From: an uncultured Frankiales bacterium
GTDB taxonomy: Bacteria > Actinomycetota > Actinomycetes > Mycobacteriales > SCTD01
DNA length: 28,636 nucleotides
Reading direction: 5' to 3'
Assembly: GCA_946479905.1 (NCBI GenBank)
Contig: CAMLIA010000029.1
Coordinates: forward strand, 1-28,636
Below, one piece after another: positions 9,301-17,367 of the stretch. Every line of letters begins with the position of its first letter. Positions within the stretch are counted from its first letter, which is position 1. The notes beneath the pieces are model-generated. The model ran no database searches. It saw nothing but the letters and a program-made list of their open reading frames with translations, and was not told the origin of the DNA. The translations under genes and the position numbers were made by a program.

Positions 9301-9486
9301 GTGCTCCGTCTCGGGATCCAGGTGATCACGGCGAAGGAGCTGGAGCACGCGGCGCGCCGCGGCCGGCGCCTGCACGGCCTGTTCGTCGGCTGGGTCCACC
9401 TGTCGCGGCGGGTGTCCCCCGAGCTGCGCGACCGGGCCCTCGGCCGGGTCGTGGTCGTCGGACCCCGCACCGGCTTCCGGCGCTGA
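9301..9486 (+). CDS. Small hypothetical protein downstream of the serine hydrolase
   Basis: A 61-codon ORF beginning with GTG one base after the hydrolase stop; an internal GTG at 9322 would give 54 residues. I do not recognise a family. The product is basic, with an RR-rich segment (HAARRGRRLHG) and a C-terminal hydrophobic strand (GRVVVVGPRTGF). Nearly every codon in this frame ends in G or C, as in the surrounding real genes, which supports coding. The stop is 2 bp from the convergent binding-protein stop. No independent ribosome-binding site is convincing, so it would rely on coupling to the hydrolase. It could still be a chance ORF in high-GC DNA. Confidence 0.5.
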   Translation: MLRLGIQVITAKELEHAARRGRRLHGLFVGWVHLSRRVSPELRDRALGRVVVVGPRTGFRR

Positions 9487-9488
9487 CC

Positions 9489-11051
9489 TCAGGCGCTCGC
9501 GACGTCGTGCGCCGTGGAGTACTTCACGCAGGTGCAGCTCTGCACCCAGGTGAGGTCCCACGCGCGCACGGCGTCGTCGTGCTGCTGGGGTGAGAGCAGC
9601 GTCGGGCCGACCACCGGTGAGGTGTAGGACCGCCCGACCCGACCCACTCCGGCCAGCAGACCGGCCGGGGTCAGCGACGGCGCGAGCCGCATCGCCTTCT
9701 GGAACAGGAACATCCCGTCGCAGTCGTAGAGCGCGATGGTGGCGGCGTTGGTGCTCGTGTAGGTCTGGCCGGTGCGCCGCTTCATGATGTCGAGGCAGCG
9801 CTTGGTCTCGCTGTTCGCGTAGGCGTTGCCCGCGGCTGCCGGGAGGTCCAAGGTCGGCAGCCAGCCGTTGCCGGCCATGCCGTTGACCTGCTGGTCGTTG
9901 ACCAACCCGGCGTCGTGGATGACCTGGACGCCCGCCCCGGAGCTCACGCCGAGCCGCGGGTAGTAGTGCTGGGTCTGGGCGTTGCTGCCGAAGAACTCGA
10001 GGATCAGACCGCTCGCGTCGCCGAGCACGAGGTGCGTCACGCCGTCCTGCTGCAGCCGCAGCGTGGCGCTCTTGATCTGCGCCGCGGTGGGCGCCGTGTC
10101 GGACTGCTGCTGGCCGCGGTGCACCTCGATGACGTCCACGGCGGCTGCCGGGTGCCCGGCCCGGGCCAGCGCCGGCAGCAGCACCCTGTGCAGGGCGCGG
10201 TCGAAGCTCGGGGTGTCGTAGGTGAGGACCCCCACCTTGACCTCCGACGTGCCCGGTCGCCCGGTCAGGGTGTCCCAGCTGGTGAAGTACCTCTGCCGGA
10301 CGAGCGAGGACACCTGGTCGGCGAAGATGCGGTCCGTGGACAGCGTGCTGAGCAGGATCTCGTTGCTGTACTGACGCAGGAAGGCGGCGTCCGCGTCCGC
10401 GATCACGCCGCCCTTCACGTAGACGACGCCGGCCTTCTTCAGGCAGCTGACCAGCTCGTCGCTGAGGCTGCTGCTGAAGACCGCCAGGACCCGGTGGTCG
10501 ACCGTCCAGTCCTGGCAGGCCTCGCTGTCCTGGGACGCGCCGGTCTGGGTCGAGGTGAGCTGGTAGGGGTGGAAGACCGGCACGATGCGCCGGCCGGCCA
10601 CGCCGCCATGGGCGTTGACCTCCTCGACCAGGGCCAAGCTGTTGGCCTTCTCGTCGCCCTGGGTGATGCCCGACGCGCCGATGGCGGCGTTCGCCGCGTC
10701 ACCGTCGGAGGAGTAGCCGAAGCCGAGGCTGATCGTCGTGGCGGTCACGCCGAGGCCGGTCGCGGCCTGCGTCGCGAGCGGGGCGCTGCTCGGGACCGCT
10801 CCCGAGGTGCCGCCGGGCGCCACCGGCGCCGCCGGGGTGCGGCCCGACGTCCCACCGCCCGCGCTCCCCCCGCTGGTCGGGGAGCCACCGCTCGTGGTCG
10901 TGCCCGCTGCCTGGCTCCGGGGCTCTCCGAGGCCGGCGTCCGATCCCGAGAACCCGTCCCCCGCGGCGGCCGAGGAGCTGACCTGGACGGTGCTGCCGCA
11001 CCCGGTCAGTGCGAGCCCGGCGAGCACGGCAGCGACGAGGTGCCTGTTCAT
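9489..11051 (-). CDS. Branched-chain amino-acid-type (Peripla_BP_6) solute-binding lipoprotein, copy 1
   Basis: A 520-residue ABC solute-binding protein. The N-terminus MNRHLVAAVLAGLALTGCGS is a lipoprotein signal with lipobox LTGC (Cys18). A Gly/Ser/Thr/Pro/Ala-rich linker follows to about residue 85, then a type I periplasmic-binding-protein fold (GVTATTISLGFGYSSDGD, VEEVNAHGGVAGRRIVPVFH, ACQDWTVDHRVLAVFSSSLS). The many cysteines (for example CQDW, VSCLKK, KRCLD, YDCDG and CTCVK near the C-terminus) suggest disulfides outside the membrane. Typical LivJ-like proteins have about 370-400 residues; the excess is mostly the linker. It is the last gene of the Liv-type block, 74 bp after the alpha/beta hydrolase, and that gap has competing hairpins. 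The ligand is unknown and need not be an amino acid. It is only distantly similar to the other binding protein at 18248-19747. Confidence 0.85.
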   Translation of the reverse strand: MNRHLVAAVLAGLALTGCGSTVQVSSSAAAGDGFSGSDAGLGEPRSQAAGTTTSGGSPTSGGSAGGGTSGRTPAAPVAPGGTSGAVPSSAPLATQAATGLGVTATTISLGFGYSSDGDAANAAIGASGITQGDEKANSLALVEEVNAHGGVAGRRIVPVFHPYQLTSTQTGASQDSEACQDWTVDHRVLAVFSSSLSDELVSCLKKAGVVYVKGGVIADADAAFLRQYSNEILLSTLSTDRIFADQVSSLVRQRYFTSWDTLTGRPGTSEVKVGVLTYDTPSFDRALHRVLLPALARAGHPAAAVDVIEVHRGQQQSDTAPTAAQIKSATLRLQQDGVTHLVLGDASGLILEFFGSNAQTQHYYPRLGVSSGAGVQVIHDAGLVNDQQVNGMAGNGWLPTLDLPAAAGNAYANSETKRCLDIMKRRTGQTYTSTNAATIALYDCDGMFLFQKAMRLAPSLTPAGLLAGVGRVGRSYTSPVVGPTLLSPQQHDDAVRAWDLTWVQSCTCVKYSTAHDVASA

Positions 11052-11079
11052 GTCCGTATTGTCCGTCTTCCTGAAGGGC

Positions 11080-11116
11080 CGCCGGTTGGGCGGGGACGCA
11101 CAACCGGCGCGCCGGT
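11080..11116 (-). other. Two mutually exclusive hairpins before binding-protein gene 1
   Basis: CGCCGGTT (11080-11087) pairs with AACCGGCG (11102-11109) across 14 bases. The perfect 14-bp palindrome ACCGGCGCGCCGGT (11103-11116) shares most of the second arm, so only one structure can form in a transcript. The element lies in the 74-bp gap between the hydrolase stop and the binding-protein start. It could attenuate or separate expression of the last gene, or be an operator. Confidence 0.4.
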
Positions 11117-11125
11117 CGTGGTGCG

Positions 11126-12046
11126 CTACGACGACGTCCGAGGCCGCAGGGTCGCCCACCGCTCGATCCAGGCGCGGTACATCGCGACGACGTCGGCGTC
11201 GATCCGCAGGTCGTTGTGGTACCGGTACGGGTACTGCACGTTGACCGCCCCCGCCAGCGCCGGCGACTGGGCGTAGGTCGGACCGACGTAGGCAGGGTCG
11301 CCGGCACCGGTGCCGTCGTAGACGGTCATCCACCTGGCCGGGCCGTAGGTCTGGCCGGCAGCGTTGAGCCGGGCCAGCCACGGCGTACCGGCGGCGATCT
11401 CGTCGCACGACACGACGCTGCTCTCCGAGCCCGGCGGGCAGAAGGTCGTGCCCTGGTTGGGCCCGGCGATGCCGACGAAGGCGACCAGGTCGCGCCGCAG
11501 GGCCCGGTGGACGCGCAGCGTCTCGCGGGCCAGCGTCACCCCGAGCGAGTGGGTGACCAGCACGAAGCGGCGCGACCCCGTGTAGGCCTGCACCACGCGG
11601 ATGAACCGGTAGAGGTCGGGGACGTTGACCTCGTCGTTGGTGATGTAGGTCGTGTGGTCGTCGCCCTGGGCGGCGTGCTCGGAGTCGCGCTCGGGGTTGG
11701 TCCTGCTCAGCGCGGTGCCGTTCGCGCCGCCGAGGCCGCCGTAGGACAGGCCCCAGAGCTCCTGCCGGGTCCAGCCGGCCCGCAGGAAGTCCTCGCGGAC
11801 CGGGTACCAGTCGGCGGCGTCGACGTTGTTGCCGTGGACGAAGATGACGGGCACGTGCTTCAGCGGGTAGCCGCGCCGGATACCGCCGAAGCCGCCCACC
11901 TTCCAGTGCCACTCGCTGTCGAGGATCACGGGCACGTCGCGGGCGAACTTCCACGCGGCCGGGCCCTGCGGTCGCCGGCGTTGCGGCTCGGCGGAGGCGG
12001 AGGGTGCGAGGAGCAGGACGACGAGCAGGACCACGAGCCTCTTCAC
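11126..12046 (-). CDS. Secreted alpha/beta hydrolase (lipase / PHB-depolymerase-like)
   Basis: A 306-residue protein with a Sec signal peptide (VKRLVVLLVVLLLAPSASA, cleavage after about residue 19). The mature part has an alpha/beta-hydrolase core. The oxyanion-hole strand is VPVIFVHGNNVDAADW (HG at 71-72) and the nucleophile elbow is VTHSLGV, with Ser167. Length and HGNN/THSLG spacing resemble bacterial lipases and PhaZ7-like polyester depolymerases. Cysteines in TTFCPPGSE and VSCDE could form a disulfide. The His and Asp of the triad cannot be placed with certainty. The GTG at 12046 overlaps the stop of the acyl-CoA ligase (GTGA), so the enzyme is co-translated with the transporter operon. 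The inferred job is hydrolysis of an extracytoplasmic ester to release an acid for uptake. The substrate is unknown. Confidence 0.85.
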   Translation of the reverse strand: MKRLVVLLVVLLLAPSASAEPQRRRPQGPAAWKFARDVPVILDSEWHWKVGGFGGIRRGYPLKHVPVIFVHGNNVDAADWYPVREDFLRAGWTRQELWGLSYGGLGGANGTALSRTNPERDSEHAAQGDDHTTYITNDEVNVPDLYRFIRVVQAYTGSRRFVLVTHSLGVTLARETLRVHRALRRDLVAFVGIAGPNQGTTFCPPGSESSVVSCDEIAAGTPWLARLNAAGQTYGPARWMTVYDGTGAGDPAYVGPTYAQSPALAGAVNVQYPYRYHNDLRIDADVVAMYRAWIERWATLRPRTSS

Positions 12047-13587
12047 GGGAGCACCATGTCGGCGAGCTGGGAACGCAGGGCCTTCTTGTCGTACTTGCCG
12101 ACGCTGGTCTTCGCGACCTCGTCGACGACCACGAGCGCGTCGGGCAGCCACCACCTCGCGACCCGGCCCTCGAGGAACGCGCGCAGCTCCTCGAGCGTCA
12201 CCGGCGCCGCGACGGCGGCGACGACCACCGGGCGCTCGTCCCACTTCGCCGAGGGGACGCCTACGACGGCGGCCTCGCGGATCGCCGGGTGCGCCAGGCA
12301 GGCCCCCTCGAGCTCCACGCTGGAGATCCACTCGCCGCCGGACTTCACGAGGTCCTTGGAGCGGTCGACGATCGTGAAGTACCCGTCGGGCTCCATCCGG
12401 GCCATGTCACCGGTGCGCAGCCACCCGTCGTGGAACCGCTCCGGGGCCCCGCCCCAGTAGTCGGTGGCGACCCACGGCCCGCGGCACTCGAGCTCGCCGA
12501 CCGACGTGCCGTCCCAGGGCAGCTCTTCGCCTGCGCCGTCGACGATCCGCGCCTCCAGGCCCGCGAAGACGGTGCCGGTCCTCACGCGCACGTCGCGCAG
12601 CTCCTCGTCCGTCAGCCCCTGGTGGCGACGGCGCGGCCGCGAGGTGCAGGCGACCGGCGACGTCTCCGTCATCCCCCAGATCTGCAGGATCGTGATGCCG
12701 AGGGCGTCGTAGGCCTCCATGAGCGCCCGCGGGGTCGCGGAGCCGCCGATGCCGATGGTCCGCAGTGTGGGCAGGTCGCCGGCGAGGGGCAGCAGACCGG
12801 TCCAGATCGTCGGGACGCCCGCTGCCCAGGTCACCTCCTCCTCGCGGATGACCCGCGCGAGGTTCCCCGGTGAGGTGTCGGACCCGACGAGGACCAGCTC
12901 GGCGCCGGTGAGCGGAGCTGCGTAGGGCAGGCCCCAGCCGCAGGCGTGGAAGAGGGGTACGACGGGCAGCACCCGCTCCTGCTCGGACAGCGCCAGCGCG
13001 TCGACCATGCAGGCCGCCATGGCGTGCAGGAAGGTCGAGCGGTGCGTGTAGACGACGGCCTTCGGCAGGCCGGTCGTGCCGCTCGTGTGGCACATCCCCG
13101 CGGGCATGTCCTCGGTGAGCTCCGGCAGCTCCGTGCAGGGCGCGGCGCCCGCGACGAGCCGGTCGACCTCCTCGCCGAGGGTCAGGACCTTGCGGACCGA
13201 CGGCAGGGTGAGGGTGCCGAGCCGGGGCGCGAGGTCCTCGTCGGCGAACAGCAGGATGTCCCCGGCGTCGGTGACGACGTGCTCGAGCTGGTCGTCGTGC
13301 AACCGGATGTTGACCATGTGCAGCACGGCGCCCACGAGCGGCACCGCGTAGTAGAGCTCGACGTGCCGACTGGTGTTGTGGGCGAAGGAGCCGACCCGGT
13401 CACCGGGCTGCACGCCGAGGTCCTGCAGCACGGTCGCGAGCCGCAGCACCCTGTCGGCGAGCTCCCGGTAGGTCGTGCGGGTCGTCCCCTGGGGCAGGGC
13501 GTCCACCACGGCGTTGGCACCGTGCACGGTGCGCATCCGGTCGAAGACCGTGCGCACCGTCAGCGGCTGCTGGCCCATGAAGCTCAC
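12043..13587 (-). CDS. Acyl-CoA ligase (AMP-binding, fatty-acid-CoA synthetase-like)
   Basis: A 514-residue ANL-superfamily adenylate-forming enzyme. The P-loop motif TSGTTGLPK lies at 168-176, WGMTETSP at 304-311, and the hinge region is GYFTIVDRSKDLVKSGGEWI. The C-terminal catalytic lysine is Lys498 in KTSVGKYDKK, so all core motifs are intact. The sequence is closest in style to medium- and long-chain fatty-acid or aromatic-acid CoA ligases (RTTYRELADRVLRLA, VNIRLHDDQLEHVV). It would activate a carboxylic acid with ATP and CoA in the cytoplasm. The GTG start at 13587 is favoured by AGGAGG seven bases upstream and by its GTGA overlap with the pucR stop; an ATG three codons later is possible. 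With transporter genes upstream and a secreted hydrolase downstream, it probably traps the imported acid as a thioester. Confidence 0.93.
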   Translation of the reverse strand: MSFMGQQPLTVRTVFDRMRTVHGANAVVDALPQGTTRTTYRELADRVLRLATVLQDLGVQPGDRVGSFAHNTSRHVELYYAVPLVGAVLHMVNIRLHDDQLEHVVTDAGDILLFADEDLAPRLGTLTLPSVRKVLTLGEEVDRLVAGAAPCTELPELTEDMPAGMCHTSGTTGLPKAVVYTHRSTFLHAMAACMVDALALSEQERVLPVVPLFHACGWGLPYAAPLTGAELVLVGSDTSPGNLARVIREEEVTWAAGVPTIWTGLLPLAGDLPTLRTIGIGGSATPRALMEAYDALGITILQIWGMTETSPVACTSRPRRRHQGLTDEELRDVRVRTGTVFAGLEARIVDGAGEELPWDGTSVGELECRGPWVATDYWGGAPERFHDGWLRTGDMARMEPDGYFTIVDRSKDLVKSGGEWISSVELEGACLAHPAIREAAVVGVPSAKWDERPVVVAAVAAPVTLEELRAFLEGRVARWWLPDALVVVDEVAKTSVGKYDKKALRSQLADMVLP

Positions 13588-14732
13588 GCGTCCTCCTCCT
13601 GCGGCAGGCCGAGCCCGAGGACGAGCAGGGTGGCGTCCCTGGGCACGCGAGGGTCGAGGCCGGTGAGGTCGCGGACCCGGCCGAGCCGGTAGCCCACGGT
13701 GTTGGCGTGCACCACCTCGCGGCGCGCGGTCTCGGGGACCGAGCCGGTCTCGAGGTAGACCCGCAGGGTCCCGAGGACCGCACCACTCGGGTCGCGCCGC
13801 GCCAGCAGGTCGACGACGCGCCGGCGCAGGGCACCGGCGACCCGCGCGTTGCCGAGGAGCAGCTGCTCGACGAGCAGGTCGTCCGGACCCAGCACGCCCT
13901 CGGTGTGGCCCTCCGCCAGGGCCGTGAGCAGCAGTCGCTCGACGTGCTGGACCTCCTCGAGCAGCGCGGTCCCGCAGGCCGCCGGACGGCCCGCGCACAC
14001 CAGCACGCCCGGCCGGGAGCGAGGCGTCTCGAGGCGCTGCGGCACGAGCAGCAGCACCCGGTCGCCACGGTGGCCGCCGAGGGTCCCGACGGCGTGCTCC
14101 TGCAGCAGCGCGTCGATGCCGACGCCCGGGCCGTGCACGAGCACGGGGACGTAGGAGCCGGCGAGCACGGTCGAGAACCGCAGGCTCACGGCGGCGACCT
14201 CGGCGGCGTCGTCGGCCGAGAGCAGCGCCTCCACGAGCTCGCGCCGGCGGGCGTCGACGTGCCGCAGCCGCTCGTGGGACGCGGCGACGTAGGCCTGCGC
14301 CAGGGCCGAGGAGCTGCGGTCGACGATGTCCATCCACCGCGTGCCGAGCTCGGCCAGCAGAGCCGTCTCCCCCTCGGGGACGGCCGCGACCATCGCGGTC
14401 CACGCCTCCCGGCCGGCGATCCGGTACGCGTGCAGCACCGACTCCAGCGGCATCCCCATGACGAGTCGCTGGCGACCGGACTCGGCGAAGATCTCGAGCT
14501 CGCGCGGCGTGAGCTGCCGGGACTCCACGACGCAGGCGAGGAAGGTCGTGACGAGCCGGCGCGACACCGGCAGCACCTCGCGGTCGAGCTCGCCGTCGGT
14601 GAGGGCGGCGTACTCCGGGATCTCCTGCCGGTAGCTCGCGCCCATCCGGGCGACCACGGCGTCGAGGTCGGCGAGCACCCGCTCGGCGAGCGCGCCGACG
14701 CCGTCGGCGCGGACAGCCCGCAGCGCGCCCAT
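13584..14732 (-). CDS. PucR-family transcriptional regulator (HTH_30 C-terminus)
   Basis: A 382-residue regulator of the PucR/CdaR type. Residues 1-170 form an all-helical sensory region resembling the RsbRD-N/PucR-N domain (TRWMDIVDRSSSALAQAYVA, RRRELVEALLSAD). Residues 170-310 form a middle domain. The C-terminal PucR helix-turn-helix is clear: LRVYLETGSVPETARREVVH, ANTVGYRLGRVRDLTGLD (about 322-360). Such proteins usually regulate adjacent catabolic or transport genes in response to a metabolite. The ATG at 14732 lies 5 bp after the livF stop; its own stop overlaps the ligase start. Placement inside the operon means it is made with the transporter and could give feedback on the shared promoter near 19799-19823. 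That target is inferred. Confidence 0.9.
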   Translation of the reverse strand: MGALRAVRADGVGALAERVLADLDAVVARMGASYRQEIPEYAALTDGELDREVLPVSRRLVTTFLACVVESRQLTPRELEIFAESGRQRLVMGMPLESVLHAYRIAGREAWTAMVAAVPEGETALLAELGTRWMDIVDRSSSALAQAYVAASHERLRHVDARRRELVEALLSADDAAEVAAVSLRFSTVLAGSYVPVLVHGPGVGIDALLQEHAVGTLGGHRGDRVLLLVPQRLETPRSRPGVLVCAGRPAACGTALLEEVQHVERLLLTALAEGHTEGVLGPDDLLVEQLLLGNARVAGALRRRVVDLLARRDPSGAVLGTLRVYLETGSVPETARREVVHANTVGYRLGRVRDLTGLDPRVPRDATLLVLGLGLPQEEDA

Positions 14733-14737
14733 CCGGG

Positions 14738-15508
14738 TCAGCGCTTCCTCGCGTCGAGCGCAGAGCCCGTCGCGCCGGCCAGGACGCGCCCGATGCCCAG
14801 GTGCGTCGCCAGGGTGTCGTTGTCCAGCTCGGCGACCGGCGCGGCATGCACGACGGTGCCCGTCTGGAGCAGGTGCGCGGTGTCCACGAGGGACAGGCCG
14901 AAGGCGACGTTCTGCTCGACGAGCACCATCGTCACGCCGCTGTCCTTGACGACCTGCAGGATCTCGCGGAGGTCGCCCTGCAGCTTCGGGCTGAGCCCGG
15001 CGCTCGGCTCGTCGACCAGGATGAGCCGCGGCTCGTTGACGAGGGCGCGGGCGACCGACAGCGAGGCCTGCTGACCACCGGACATCGTCCCTGCCCGCTG
15101 GGTGCGGCGCTCCCGGAGGACCGGGAAGCGGTCGTAGACGCCGTCGAGGACGCTCGCGTACCGCCCGCGCTGCCGGCGGCGGAGGGTGTAGGCCCCGAGC
15201 CGGAGGTTCTCCTCGACCGTGAGGTTGGCGAACACCTGCCGGCCCTGCGGCACGTGGCCCATGCCCATCTCGACGCGGGTCTCCGCGTCGACGGTGGTGA
15301 TGTCGACGCCGTCGAAGACGATCGACCCGGACCGGGCGGGCACGATGCCGGCGATCGTCTTCATCGTCACCGACTTGCCGGCGCCGTTGAGGCCGAAGAC
15401 CCCCGCGATCTCGCCGGGCGACACGGACAGCGTGATGCCGTGCAGGACCGTGACCGCACCGAAGCCGGCAGTGACGTCGGTGAGCTCGAGCAGCGGCGTG
15501 CTGGTCAT
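14738..15508 (-). CDS. livF: LivF-type ABC transporter ATP-binding protein
   Basis: A 256-residue ATPase of the branched-chain amino acid (HAAT) family. Walker A is GLNGAGKS at 39-46, the Q-loop Gln is at 88 (VPQGRQVFANLTVEENL), the signature is MSGGQQ at 142-147, and Walker B is LILVDEP at 162-168. The LivF-typical VEQNV replaces a standard H-loop, and PSAGLSPKL follows Walker B. It energises uptake with the fused LivM-LivG protein and LivH. Its ATG at 15508 overlaps the livMG stop (ATGA). The name describes the family; the substrate need not be leucine or valine, because the genes travel with a hydrolase and a CoA ligase. Confidence 0.95.
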   Translation of the reverse strand: MTSTPLLELTDVTAGFGAVTVLHGITLSVSPGEIAGVFGLNGAGKSVTMKTIAGIVPARSGSIVFDGVDITTVDAETRVEMGMGHVPQGRQVFANLTVEENLRLGAYTLRRRQRGRYASVLDGVYDRFPVLRERRTQRAGTMSGGQQASLSVARALVNEPRLILVDEPSAGLSPKLQGDLREILQVVKDSGVTMVLVEQNVAFGLSLVDTAHLLQTGTVVHAAPVAELDNDTLATHLGIGRVLAGATGSALDARKR

Positions 15509-17367
15509 GCCACGACCTCCCCGAGGTACGCGCGGACCACGTCAGGTCGCTGGACCACCTCGACCGGCTCGCCGTTGGCGATGACGCGGCCGGCATCCAT
15601 CACGTACAGCTCGTCCGCGGTGCCGAGGACGAGCGGGACGTTGTGCTCGATGAGGAGCACGGTGCGGCCGAGCTTGTCGCGGACGTCGAGGAGGGTCGCC
15701 GCCAGGTCCTCCGAGGCGGCCGGGCTCATCCCGGCGCTGGGCTCGTCGAGCATGAGCAGCTCGGGGCTCGTCACCAGGGCGCAGCCGATCTCGACGATGC
15801 GCTGCTGGCCGTGGCTGAGCCGGCCGACGGGGGTGTCGCGGAAGCGCTCGAACCCGAGCCCGTCGAGCGTCTGGTCGGCCCGGGCGCGCAGCTCCCGCTC
15901 CCAGCGCCGCGCGCCGATCGTGGTCAGCGACGCGAGGACGCCGTAGGGCGCGGCGAGGTGCTGCGCGATGAGCAGGTTCTCGTAGACCGACTGGTCCTTC
16001 GCGAGGCCGATGAGCTGGAAGGTGCGGCCCATCCCGCGTGCCGCCCGGGCGTGCGGGGGCAGGGCGGACACGTCCTCGCCGAGGAAGCGCACCGTGCCGC
16101 GGTCGGGCGACAGCGCACCGGAGACGGCGTTGAACAGCGTGGTCTTCCCCGCGCCGTTCGGGCCCATCAGGGCCACGATCGTCCCGCGGTCGACCCGCAG
16201 CGCCGCGCCGTCGACGGCCTGCAGGCCGCCGAACCGGACGCTGATGCCGGTCGCCTCCAGCACCGGGGTGCCCGCCGGGGTACGACGGGGGACGGGCATG
16301 CCCGCCGGCCGGCCGAGGTCGGGCAGGTGCGGCCGGGTGGGCGGCAGCGGCGGCTCGCCACCCCGTCGCTGCCGGCGGTGCTCGGCGGCGTCCTTGAGGG
16401 CGCCCGCGAACCCGCGCGGCTGGAAAGCGACCGTCAGCAGCAGCAGGCCGCCGTTGACGACCTGGTCCCAGCCGCGGATGCCCTCGCCGAAGACCCAGAC
16501 GAGCATCGGCGGGTAGACCGCGGTGAGCATCGCGGCTGCGACGATCCCGGTCCGGCTGCCGAGCCCGCCGAGGACGACGACGACGAGCAGCGCCAGCGAG
16601 CTGCCGTAGTCGAAGGTGCCGCTGGTGACGGTCCCGTTGGCGGTGCCCGCCAGGCAGCCGGCGACGCCGGCCACGGCGCCGGACAGGGTGAAGGCGGTCA
16701 GCTTGTAGCGGGCCACGTCGACGCCGAAGGACGCGGCCACCGCCTCGTCGGCCTTGAGGACGCGGAAGGCGCGGCCGAGCCGGCTGCGCACCAGGTTCAC
16801 GTCGACCTGCAGCAGCAGGACCAGCAGCACCAGGCCGATGGCGAGGGCGTCGACGGCGGTCCCGAGGGGGTGGGCGCCGAGGTAGGGCGGCGGGATCACC
16901 TTGCCGGCCGAGCCGCCACCGATCCGGGTCACCCGGAACAGCGACTCCGAGGCGGCGTAGGCCACCGCGATCGTCACCACCGCGAGGTAGAGGCCGCGCA
17001 GTCGCAGGGCCGGCAGGCCGACCAGGAAGGCGATGACGCCACCCGCAGCTGCCGACGCGACCAGGCCGGCCAGCCACGGCAGCCGCAGGTCGTGGACGCC
17101 GGTCACGAGCCCCGTGGTGAACGCGCCGACGCCGACGAAGGCGTACTGCCCGAGGGAGATCTGCCCGGCGTAGCCGAGCAGCACGTTGAGCGACAGGCCG
17201 GCGATGGCGAGGACGCACGCCTTCGCGAGCAGCAGTGCGTGCGGCTCGTTGAGCAGCACGCTCCGGGCGGCGAGTCCGGGTACGACCGCCGCGAGCAGCA
17301 GCGCCACGGGAAGGACGGGGACGCGGATCCGGTCGACCCGGTTCAGCGGCAGGGTCACGGCGGTCAT
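15505..17367 (-). CDS. Fused LivM permease - LivG ATPase
   Basis: A 620-residue fusion. Residues 1-325 are a LivM-type permease with about ten hydrophobic segments, including NVLLGYAGQISLGQYAFVGV (61-80) and the cytoplasmic coupling motif GRAFRVLKADEAVAASFGVD. Residues 326-367 are a polar Pro/Arg-rich linker. Residues 368-620 are a LivG ATPase: Walker A GPNGAGKT 402-409, RTFQLIGL near 448-455, signature LSHGQQ 517-522, Walker B LLMLDEP 536-542, and IEHNV as the H-loop. The signature is followed by EIGCAL rather than the usual EIARAL. Both domains look complete and the frame is continuous, so it is a real fusion rather than a misread pair. The ATG at 17367 overlaps the livH stop, and the stop overlaps the livF start. 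Confidence 0.93.
   Translation of the reverse strand: MTAVTLPLNRVDRIRVPVLPVALLLAAVVPGLAARSVLLNEPHALLLAKACVLAIAGLSLNVLLGYAGQISLGQYAFVGVGAFTTGLVTGVHDLRLPWLAGLVASAAAGGVIAFLVGLPALRLRGLYLAVVTIAVAYAASESLFRVTRIGGGSAGKVIPPPYLGAHPLGTAVDALAIGLVLLVLLLQVDVNLVRSRLGRAFRVLKADEAVAASFGVDVARYKLTAFTLSGAVAGVAGCLAGTANGTVTSGTFDYGSSLALLVVVVLGGLGSRTGIVAAAMLTAVYPPMLVWVFGEGIRGWDQVVNGGLLLLTVAFQPRGFAGALKDAAEHRRQRRGGEPPLPPTRPHLPDLGRPAGMPVPRRTPAGTPVLEATGISVRFGGLQAVDGAALRVDRGTIVALMGPNGAGKTTLFNAVSGALSPDRGTVRFLGEDVSALPPHARAARGMGRTFQLIGLAKDQSVYENLLIAQHLAAPYGVLASLTTIGARRWERELRARADQTLDGLGFERFRDTPVGRLSHGQQRIVEIGCALVTSPELLMLDEPSAGMSPAASEDLAATLLDVRDKLGRTVLLIEHNVPLVLGTADELYVMDAGRVIANGEPVEVVQRPDVVRAYLGEVVA

Noticed and set aside
9480..9496. 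GCGCTGA-CC-TCAGGCGC, a possible terminator at the convergent stops
   Set aside because: The stem needs a bulge and is short. It is too weak to call as a terminator.
11052..11954. Upstream extension of the SBP1 frame to 11954
   Set aside because: The extension reads the alpha/beta hydrolase out of frame. The lipoprotein signal at 11051 is a clear true start.
15505..17367. LivM-LivG as two genes merged by a sequencing error
   Set aside because: Both domains share one frame with a typical linker, and both ends use the operon's ATGA overlaps. No frameshift signature is seen.
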